This document shows positions 15,828 through 22,394 of a stretch of DNA of 64,000 bases, piece after piece. The first letter of the stretch is position 1. Every line of letters starts with the position of its first letter. The notes under the pieces were generated by a model. The model searched no databases. It was given only the letters and a program-made list of their open reading frames with translations, and was not told where the DNA came from. The translations under genes were made by a program, and so were the position numbers. Source of the stretch: Streptomyces echinatus (GTDB taxonomy: Bacteria; Actinomycetota; Actinomycetes; Streptomycetales; Streptomycetaceae); the NCBI RefSeq assembly GCF_014203595.1, contig NZ_JACHJK010000005.1, forward strand, positions 340,105 through 404,104, given 5' to 3'.

Positions 15828-17504
15828 ATGAACAATCACGTGCCTTCGCTGTCGCCCAACTATGCGGCACAGATGACCCGCGCCTACAAGGAAAGCGTGG
15901 AGGAGCACGGGACATGGCCGGTGGAGTTCCAGTTCCGGGCGGCCCAGGGGGACCACCGGCATCTCCTGGTGGTCTTTTCGTCCGTGGGCAGCAAATACGG
16001 GTTCGGCAACGCGCTGGACAGCGTGAAATGCAACGTCCTCAGGATTCGTGACCACTTCGACGGCGCGGCCTCGTACTACGTGGCGCGGAACATGGACTTC
16101 AGCGTCTCGGACTCCATACAGGCCCTGATCCAGGACTTCATGCGCCGGCTGCGGGTGACCCGTGACGAGGTGACCCTGCTGGGTGCGTCCAAGGGCGGCA
16201 GCGCGGCGCTCTACTACGGCCTGAAGTACGACTACAAGAACATCGTGGCCTCGACGCCCCAGTATTTCCTGGGAAGTTATTCCAAGGGGCACGCCCAGCT
16301 CGGGGACGCGGTTCTCGGCGAGGGACAGCCCGACGAGAACGTGGCGGTCATGGACGCCGTGATGAAGGACGTTCTCGCCGCGGACAAGGACTTCGAGCGC
16401 AACATATACGTGGTCTCCTCGCCGGGGGACTACCAGTACGAGCAGGAAGTGGTGCACTACCTCCCCGCGCTGCGGGCGTACGAGAACTTCAACTTCCTGT
16501 TCGTGGACTCGCCGACGGTACGGCGGCACGACGAGGTGGTCCGGCAGGCGCTGCCGTCGATCCTGAGCATCGTGTACGCCGTGACGGAGGGCGTCGCGCC
16601 CCGCTGGGGGGACGTCCGGATAGGTTCCGCGCCCGAGGACCCGCAGGCGGCCGCCGAGCACCTCGCCGAGCTGCGCCGGCAGGACACGGCCCTGGCCGTG
16701 CTGACCCGTGCCGTGTTCGCGGACGGCCGGCTGGAGCTGAAGGGGCGCGCCTTCCTGCCCGGCCAGGCGCCCGAGGGGCCGGACGACGAGACCAAGCGGC
16801 TGGTCCTGGAGGAGGACGGCCGGACCTGGACCTATCCGCTGGAGACGACCAGCGAGATCAGGCTCTACCGGGACTATTTCGACGAGTACTTCTGCGAGTA
16901 CGAAATGGGCGGTTTCGCCTCGCAGGGCGAGCTGACGTTCGCCGAACTCCCGCAGGGGACGTACGACGTGTCGGTCAGCATCGCCGGCAAGGCCGAGGGC
17001 ATCGAGCGGCGGACCCGGCTGATCTCGGGGGCCGCGGTGGACCGGCGGCAGGTCTGCGGTGACTCGGAGCTGCTGTTCCGGGGCGGAAAGGGCGGCCTGA
17101 AGCTGGTCAAGAGGAGCATTGTCGGGGTCGATTCCCCCGGCGTGTGCTTCTCCGCCGTGAAAGCCGAGGAGAGCGAACGCAAAATTCACGCCGAGGGTGT
17201 TCTCTTCCTGCCCGGCCGGAATGCGGACCGGGACACGCACGCCTCCTACTACCTCGTGCTGGAGGGAAGGTCCGAGACGTATTCCTTCGCCCTCGGCGCG
17301 AAGAAGAATCCCGGGGCGGTCCGCCCGCACAAGCAGCGGGGCGATCTCGGGAACTACGACTTCGGGTATTTCACCTCGGGGACCGGCGGAATCGACGTCT
17401 CGGACCTCCCGGCCGGGAAGTACAACCTCCTCGTCTCGATGAGCGTCGGTGGCGCGCTGATCACCAAGAAGGCCGGAAAGGTCACGCTGAAGAGGATCCG
17501 CTAG
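15828..17504 (+). CDS. Unrecognised Ser-hydrolase-like protein with duplicated C-terminal beta domain
   Basis: The 558-aa protein has no signal peptide and no membrane helix. Residues 1-250 look like an alpha/beta-hydrolase: LLGASKGGSAALYYG is a GxSxGG nucleophile elbow (Ser121), with possible acid Asp201 (SSPGD) and His234 (VRRHDEVV). This part resembles the Asp2/XcbB-CpsF group found with surface-glycan genes, but I am not certain. The C-terminal half contains two copies of one beta-rich module: residues 302-385 (LKGRAFLPGQ ... LPQGTYDVSVSI) and 454-540 (AEGVLFLPGR ... LPAGKYNLLVSM). It stands alone, with a possible TATACT -10 at 15769-15774. Its stop overlaps the convergent MerR gene by 4 bp. 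Confidence 0.7.
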   Translation: MNNHVPSLSPNYAAQMTRAYKESVEEHGTWPVEFQFRAAQGDHRHLLVVFSSVGSKYGFGNALDSVKCNVLRIRDHFDGAASYYVARNMDFSVSDSIQALIQDFMRRLRVTRDEVTLLGASKGGSAALYYGLKYDYKNIVASTPQYFLGSYSKGHAQLGDAVLGEGQPDENVAVMDAVMKDVLAADKDFERNIYVVSSPGDYQYEQEVVHYLPALRAYENFNFLFVDSPTVRRHDEVVRQALPSILSIVYAVTEGVAPRWGDVRIGSAPEDPQAAAEHLAELRRQDTALAVLTRAVFADGRLELKGRAFLPGQAPEGPDDETKRLVLEEDGRTWTYPLETTSEIRLYRDYFDEYFCEYEMGGFASQGELTFAELPQGTYDVSVSIAGKAEGIERRTRLISGAAVDRRQVCGDSELLFRGGKGGLKLVKRSIVGVDSPGVCFSAVKAEESERKIHAEGVLFLPGRNADRDTHASYYLVLEGRSETYSFALGAKKNPGAVRPHKQRGDLGNYDFGYFTSGTGGIDVSDLPAGKYNLLVSMSVGGALITKKAGKVTLKRIR

Positions 17505-18241
17505 TCCCGGAAGACGACCCGCCGGCCGGCCTTCTGCAGTCTGCGGTCCAGGGCCAGCGAGAGTTCCGCCTCCACGACGCTGCGGGCCAGCGGTCGCAGG
17601 CGCTGCAGGTCCTCCTCGGGGGCGTGGCGCAGGATGACGTCCGAGAACAGTTCGGCCAGGGCCTCGGCGTGCTCGCGGACGCGGGCGGCGGCCGTGAGCA
17701 CCTCGGCGAGCGGGATGCCCTCGCGGACCAGTGCGGCGGAGACGTCCAGCAGACGCCGGCTGATGTGGACGATCTCGTCGCCGTCGGTGCCGATATAGCC
17801 CAGGTCCATGGCGGCGGCGAGGTTCTCCGGGGTGACCTCGCCCTCGAAGCGGGCGGCGAGTTCCTCGGGTGTGAGACGGACCGGCTCCTCCTCGGTGGGG
17901 GTGCCGACGCCGAGCAGGTCGGCGACGTCCCGGCCGTGGTCGAAGGCCTCGGCGAGTTCGGCGATGCCGTTCAGTGTGTGGCCGCGCTCCAGCAGGGCCG
18001 CGATCGTGCGCAGCCGGGCCAGGTGGTGATCGTCGTACCAGGCTATGCGGCCCTCGCGGCGGGGCGGCGGGAGCAGCTTGCGCTCACGGTAGAAGCGCAG
18101 GGTGCGCACGGTGATGCCGGCCAGCCGGGCCAGTTCCTCCATGCGGTACTCGCGCGGGGCGCCGGGCCCGCCCGGCTCCGCGTGCGTCCGCGGGCCGGCC
18201 GGCTCCGGTCGGGTCAACGGGTGTTCTGCGTCCTGGGCCAC
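17501..18241 (-). CDS. MerR family transcriptional regulator
   Basis: The 246-aa regulator has a Pro-rich, probably flexible N-terminal tail (1-31) and then YRMEELARLAGITVRTLRFYRERKLLPPP, the MerR winged helix-turn-helix. HTLNGIAELAEAF and a long helical effector/dimer region (130-246) follow, without the cysteine set of metal sensors. That suggests an organic ligand or a multidrug-type sensor. It is divergent from the monooxygenase operon, with 132 bp between the start codons, and a perfect 16-bp palindrome lies in that gap. It probably controls the operon, and perhaps itself. Confidence 0.9.
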   Translation of the reverse strand: MAQDAEHPLTRPEPAGPRTHAEPGGPGAPREYRMEELARLAGITVRTLRFYRERKLLPPPRREGRIAWYDDHHLARLRTIAALLERGHTLNGIAELAEAFDHGRDVADLLGVGTPTEEEPVRLTPEELAARFEGEVTPENLAAAMDLGYIGTDGDEIVHISRRLLDVSAALVREGIPLAEVLTAAARVREHAEALAELFSDVILRHAPEEDLQRLRPLARSVVEAELSLALDRRLQKAGRRVVFRD

Positions 18242-18325
18242 GCCCGCAGCCTATGGCGTACCGCCGGTAACTTCCTTTTCCCGCCCCCTACCGCTCGGTA
18301 CGCCGCTGCTCTACAGTCCCATTGC

Positions 18326-18341
18326 GCCAGTGTTCACTGGC
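18326..18341. promoter_or_regulatory. Palindromic operator between merR and monooxygenase operon
   Basis: Perfect inverted repeat GCCAGTG-TT-CACTGGC, 33-48 bp before the monooxygenase start. Position and symmetry suit a regulator dimer. The adjacent MerR protein is the obvious candidate, but this is inference. Confidence 0.6.
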
Positions 18342-18373
18342 AGAGTTCCTAGGTGACGCGTGGAGGCTTCGGG

Positions 18374-19972
18374 ATGGCCGAGCACGAGCATGTACGAGTG
18401 GCGGTGATCGGGTCCGGGTTCGGCGGGCTGGGGGCCGCCGTGCGGCTGCGCCGCGAGGGGATCACCGACTTCGTCGTCCTGGAGCGGGCCGACAGCGTCG
18501 GTGGCACCTGGCGGGACAACAGTTACCCCGGGTGCGCCTGTGACGTGCCCTCGCACCTCTACTCCTTCTCCTTCGCGCCCAACCCGGACTGGCCGCGCAC
18601 GTTCTCCGGCCAGCGGCACATCCGCGCCTACCTGGAGCACGTCACCGACCTCTTCGGACTGCGCCCGCACATCCGCCTCGACTCCGAGGTCAAGCTGATG
18701 ACCTGGGACAACGACAACCTGCGGTGGAACATCGAGACCACGCGCGGCTCGCTCAGCGCCGACGTCGTCGTCTCCGCCACCGGCCCGCTGTCCGACCCGA
18801 AGATCCCCGAGATCCCCGGGCTGGACACCTTCCCGGGCAAGGTGTTCCACTCCGCCCGCTGGGACCACGACTACGACCTGCGCGGCAAGCGCGTCGCCAT
18901 GGTCGGCACCGGCGCCTCCGCGATCCAGATCGTGCCCGCCATCCAGCCCCAGGTCGGCCGGCTCACCCTCTTCCAGCGCACACCCCCCTGGGTGATGCCC
19001 CGGGTCGACCGGGCCATCAGCGGCGCCGAGCGGTGGCTGCACCGGCGGCTGCCCGTCACCGCGCAGGCCCGGCGCGGCCTGCTGTGGGGAATCCGGGAGC
19101 TGCAGGTGCAGGCGTTCACCAAGCGCCCGGACGAACTCGGCCTCGTCGAACAGCTCGCCAAGCGCAACATGGCCCGCGCCGTCAAGGACCCCGCCCTGCG
19201 CGCCAAGCTGACCCCGGACTACCGCATCGGCTGCAAGCGGATCCTGCTGTCCAGCTCGTACTACCCGGCGCTGGCCCGGCCCAACGTGGACGTCGTCGCC
19301 AGCGGGCTCGGCGAGATCCGGGGCTCGACCGTCGTCGCCGCCGACGGCACCGAGGCCGAGGTCGACGCGATCATCTTCGGTACCGGCTTCCACGTCACGG
19401 ACATGCCCATCGCCGAGCGGGTGGTCGGCGCGGAGGGCATCACGCTCGCGGACTCCTGGAAGAACGGCATGCAGGCGTTGCGCGGCGCCGCGGCGGCCGG
19501 GTTCCCGAACTGGATGACGATCATCGGGCCCAACACCGGCCTCGGGAACTCCTCCATGATCCTCATGATCGAGTCCCAGCTGAACTACATGGCCGACTAC
19601 CTGCGCCAGCTGGACGTGCTCGGGGGCCGTACCGCCCTGGACGCCCGGCCCGCCGCCGTCGAGTCGTGGAACCACAAGGTCCAGGAGCGCATGAAGCGGA
19701 CCGTGTGGAACACCGGCGGCTGCACGAGCTGGTACCTGGACGCGAGCGGTCGCAACACCACCATCTGGCCCGGCACGACGACCGAGTTCCGCACCGCCAC
19801 CCGCCGGGTGGACCTGGCGGAGTACGAGGTCATCCGCAAACCGTCGGCGGAGAAGGCCGTACACGACACGAAGGCCGCGAAAGCTACGAATACTACGAAG
19901 GGTGGCGGCGCGAAGGCCACGACGTCGGAGAAGGCCGCCGTGGCGGGCGAGCGCAGCGAGGCCACCGCATGA
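18374..19972 (+). CDS. Flavin-containing (Baeyer-Villiger type) monooxygenase
   Basis: NADPH/FAD-dependent oxygenase of 532 aa. VAVIGSGFGGLGAA is the FAD-binding Rossmann motif and MVGTGASAIQ the NADPH-binding one. Between them, FPGKVFHSARWDH fits the Baeyer-Villiger fingerprint FxGxxxHxxxW[PD]. The C-terminus ends in a Lys/Ala/Thr-rich disordered tail of about 45 residues. ATG 18374 has GGAGG with a 7-nt spacer. It is the first gene of a 4-bp-overlap operon with an alpha/beta hydrolase and an SDR. That set recalls the mymA-lipR-sadH genes of mycobacteria, where a monooxygenase, esterase and alcohol dehydrogenase process lipids. Confidence 0.92.
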   Translation: MAEHEHVRVAVIGSGFGGLGAAVRLRREGITDFVVLERADSVGGTWRDNSYPGCACDVPSHLYSFSFAPNPDWPRTFSGQRHIRAYLEHVTDLFGLRPHIRLDSEVKLMTWDNDNLRWNIETTRGSLSADVVVSATGPLSDPKIPEIPGLDTFPGKVFHSARWDHDYDLRGKRVAMVGTGASAIQIVPAIQPQVGRLTLFQRTPPWVMPRVDRAISGAERWLHRRLPVTAQARRGLLWGIRELQVQAFTKRPDELGLVEQLAKRNMARAVKDPALRAKLTPDYRIGCKRILLSSSYYPALARPNVDVVASGLGEIRGSTVVAADGTEAEVDAIIFGTGFHVTDMPIAERVVGAEGITLADSWKNGMQALRGAAAAGFPNWMTIIGPNTGLGNSSMILMIESQLNYMADYLRQLDVLGGRTALDARPAAVESWNHKVQERMKRTVWNTGGCTSWYLDASGRNTTIWPGTTTEFRTATRRVDLAEYEVIRKPSAEKAVHDTKAAKATNTTKGGGAKATTSEKAAVAGERSEATA

Positions 19973-20970
19973 GCCGGCGCGCCTCCGGCACCTCCGGTGC
20001 CCCGGTGGCCCGGACCGGCTCCGTCACCTCCGGCCCGTACGCCCCGCCCACGCCCTCCCGCACACTCACCGTCCTCTCCGCCGACGGCGCCCGCCTGCAC
20101 GTGGAGGTGCACGGCCCGCCGGACGCGCCCCCCGTCGTCCTCTCCCACGGCTGGACCTGCTCGACGGCGTTCTGGGCGGCCCAGATACGGGACCTGGCGG
20201 CCGATCACCGGGTGATCGCCTACGACCAGAGGGGCCACGGGCGCAGTCCCGCGAGCCCCGCGTGCACCACCCGCGTGCTGGCGGACGATCTCGAAGCGGT
20301 GCTCGCGGAGACGCTGACGCGCGGGGAGCAGGCACTGATCGTCGGCCACTCGATGGGCGGCATGACGGTCATGGCCGCGGCCGACCGCCCCCGCTTCCGT
20401 GAGCACGCGGCCGCCGTCCTGCTGTGCAGCACGGGCAGTTCGCGGCTCATCGCCGAGGCACGCGTGGTGCCGCTGCGGGCCGGACGGGTACGCAGCTGGA
20501 TCACCGGGCGCGTGCTCGGTTCACGGGCGCCGCTGGGGCCGGTGACACCGGTCGCGAAGAGCGTCCTCAAGTACGCCACCATGGGCGCCGGTTCCGCACC
20601 CCACCAGGTGGAGGCGTGCGCGCGGATCGTGCACGCCTGTCCCCGTGCCGTGCGCCATGCGTGGGGCGCGGTACTCGCGGCGCTCGATCTGGACCACGGG
20701 GTACGGGGGTTGCACGCGCCCACCGCGGTGCTGCACGGCGCGTCCGACCGGCTCACGCCCCCCGTGCACGCCCACGCTCTGGTGGCCGCGCTGCCGCGCT
20801 GCGTCGGCCTCACCGAACTGGCCGGCGTCGGCCACATGACCCCGATCGAGGCTCCCGAGCTGGTCACCGGCCGGATCCGGGAACTCGTCACCACCTACGT
20901 CACGGGGGCCGGCCCCGCGGACGCGCACGAGCAGGGTTCCACCCCCGCGCAGATCAAGGAGGGCGCATGA
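19969..20970 (+). CDS. Alpha/beta hydrolase
   Basis: Hydrolase or esterase of 333 aa. It has VVLSHGWTCSTAFW (HG oxyanion region), VIAYDQRGHGRSP, the nucleophile elbow VGHSMGGM, an acid in VLHGASDRLTP and the catalytic His in GVGHMTPIEAP, a complete triad. An N-terminal Ser/Pro-rich stretch of about 30 residues precedes the fold. ATG 19969 overlaps the monooxygenase stop, so translation is coupled. It could open the ester or lactone made by the oxygenase. The substrate is unknown. Confidence 0.9.
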   Translation: MSRRASGTSGAPVARTGSVTSGPYAPPTPSRTLTVLSADGARLHVEVHGPPDAPPVVLSHGWTCSTAFWAAQIRDLAADHRVIAYDQRGHGRSPASPACTTRVLADDLEAVLAETLTRGEQALIVGHSMGGMTVMAAADRPRFREHAAAVLLCSTGSSRLIAEARVVPLRAGRVRSWITGRVLGSRAPLGPVTPVAKSVLKYATMGAGSAPHQVEACARIVHACPRAVRHAWGAVLAALDLDHGVRGLHAPTAVLHGASDRLTPPVHAHALVAALPRCVGLTELAGVGHMTPIEAPELVTGRIRELVTTYVTGAGPADAHEQGSTPAQIKEGA

Positions 20971-21851
20971 GCAGGGCCGACCTCGAAGGGCAGGTCGCGG
21001 TCGTCACGGGAGCGGCGCGCGGCGTCGGAGAGCTGCTGGCACGCAAACTCTCCGCGCGCGGTGCGAAGGTCGCGCTGGTCGGGCTGGAGGAGGAGGCGCT
21101 CAAGGAGGTCTCCGGACGCCTGCACAGCGAGAGCGCCCACTGGTACGCCGACGTCACCGACCACGAGGCCATGAGCCGGGTCGCGCAGGAGGTGAAGGAA
21201 CGCTTCGGGAAGGTCGACATCGTGGTCGCCAACGCCGGTGTGGCGACCGGCGGTCCCTTCGCCGACTCCGACCCGCGGGCGTGGCGGCGCGTGATCGAGG
21301 TGAACCTGATCGGTTCGGCCGTGACCGCGCGCGCGTTCCTGCCGGTGCTGGTCGAGAGCCGGGGGTACCTGCTGCAGATCGCCTCGCTCGCCGCGATCAC
21401 GCCCGCGCCGATGATGACGGCGTACTGCGCGTCCAAGTCGGGTGTGGAGGCGTACGCGCACAGTCTGCGCGCCGAGGTCGGCTACCAGGGCGTGCGCGTC
21501 GGCGTCGCATATCTGTCCTGGACCGACACCGACATGGTGCGGGGCGCCGACCAGGACGACGTCATGCGGGAGCTGCGGCAGCGGCTGCCGTGGCCGTCGA
21601 ACAAGACGTACCCGCTGGGTCCCGCGGTGGACCGGATCGTCGCCGGGATCGAGCGGCGCTCGGCGCATGTGTACGGGCAGTGGTGGCTGCGCGGGATGCA
21701 GGGCGTGCGCGGATACCTGCCGGCGCTCATCGGGACGGTCGGGCAGCGCGAGATGAAGCGGTTCGCGCCGCGGTTGCAGGGGATGCGGTCCGGGCTCGTC
21801 GGCGCAGGTGGGGCGGCGGATGAGGAGGCGCGCGCCACGCACCGTAACTGA
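20967..21851 (+). CDS. SDR family NAD(P)-dependent oxidoreductase
   Basis: Short-chain dehydrogenase of 294 aa. It has VVTGAARGVGELLA (cofactor glycine motif), VVANAGVATGG, IASLAAI with the catalytic Ser, and YCASK (Tyr-x-x-x-Lys). The C-terminal extension after about residue 220 (YGQWWLRGMQGVRGYLPAL) is amphipathic and may bind membrane or lipid. ATG 20967 has AAGGAGGG upstream and overlaps the hydrolase stop by 4 bp. As third gene of the operon it probably oxidises or reduces an alcohol or ketone in the same pathway. Confidence 0.92.
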   Translation: MSRADLEGQVAVVTGAARGVGELLARKLSARGAKVALVGLEEEALKEVSGRLHSESAHWYADVTDHEAMSRVAQEVKERFGKVDIVVANAGVATGGPFADSDPRAWRRVIEVNLIGSAVTARAFLPVLVESRGYLLQIASLAAITPAPMMTAYCASKSGVEAYAHSLRAEVGYQGVRVGVAYLSWTDTDMVRGADQDDVMRELRQRLPWPSNKTYPLGPAVDRIVAGIERRSAHVYGQWWLRGMQGVRGYLPALIGTVGQREMKRFAPRLQGMRSGLVGAGGAADEEARATHRN

Positions 21852-21943
21852 TCGACATGCACTCCGTGTTGGGCCGTGTGAATCTGGTCGGGGCCCCACC
21901 GAGGGGCCAACCCCCAACTCACCCACCACGGGAGTGAACCCAC

Positions 21944-22225
21944 ATGGGTATGAAGGACAAGTCGAGCCAGATGCAGAACCAGGCCAAGGAGAAGATCGAC
22001 CAGGCCCGCGAGAAGGCCGGTCAGCGCGGTCAGCAGGGCGGCCATGGTGGTCAGGGCGGCCAGGGTGGTCAGGGCGGCCAGGGTGGTCAGGGCGGTCAGC
22101 GCGGCGGCCAGCAGCCGAGCCGTCAGGGCCGGCCGGAGCCCGGGCGGGGCGGCCAGAACCTCCGTGACATCGAGGACACGGAGCAGCAGACGGAGGACCG
22201 CTTCGACCGGGACTACGACGCCTAG
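21944..22225 (+). CDS. Small hydrophilic protein with GGQ repeats
   Basis: Not recognised. The 93-aa protein has a helical, charged N-terminus (MGMKDKSSQMQNQAKEKIDQAREKAG, reminiscent of small stress proteins of the CsbD/antitoxin-like type). A low-complexity run of GGQ units (about residues 32-52) follows, then an acidic tail ending FDRDYDA. No signal peptide or cysteines. At DNA level the run is a minisatellite of GGTCAGGGCGGCCAG-like 15-bp units (about 22025-22105), so length will vary between strains. GGGAG precedes the ATG. Codon usage is normal for the genome, supporting a real gene. Confidence 0.7.
   Translation: MGMKDKSSQMQNQAKEKIDQAREKAGQRGQQGGHGGQGGQGGQGGQGGQGGQRGGQQPSRQGRPEPGRGGQNLRDIEDTEQQTEDRFDRDYDA
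22026..22105 (+). repeat. GGQ-coding minisatellite
   Basis: Tandem alternation of GGTCAGGGC and GGCCAGGGT blocks, giving about five imperfect 15-bp units that encode Gly-Gly-Gln repeats. It lies inside the small protein at 21944-22225. Confidence 0.8.
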
Positions 22226-22257
22226 TCGCTGCGCTCGGCTTTGACCGAAGCTACGTG

Positions 22258-22284
22258 GGGTGCCCTTCCTTGGGAGGGGCACCC
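22258..22284. terminator. Bidirectional hairpin between small protein and tricorn gene
   Basis: Perfect 8-bp stem GGGTGCCC (22258-22265) and GGGCACCC (22277-22284) with an 11-nt loop, located between convergent genes. Confidence 0.7.
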
Positions 22285-22339
22285 TGCGTTCTGGGTGTGC
22301 GGGTTCGGTTGTGTGTCGGGTGCGGGTGGGTGGGTTTTT

Positions 22340-22363
22340 CGCGCAGTTCCCCGCGCCCCTTTT
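22340..22363 (-). repeat. Dispersed Streptomyces intergenic element, copy 1
   Basis: Contains GCGCGGGGAACTGCGCG on the minus strand. The same sequence occurs at 61737-61760, identical over at least 23 bp. A degenerate extra piece (GTGCAGTTCCCCGCGG) follows at 22371-22386. This GGGGCGCGGGGAACTGCGCGA family is frequent in Streptomyces intergenic DNA. Here it lies just past the stop codon of the tricorn gene. Confidence 0.75.
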
Positions 22364-22394
22364 GGGTTTCGTGCAGTTCCCCGCGGCCCTCGGG

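Noticed and set aside
22026..22105. CRISPR-like array
   Set aside because: Units are contiguous 15-mers without spacers and encode GGQ in frame; this is a coding minisatellite.
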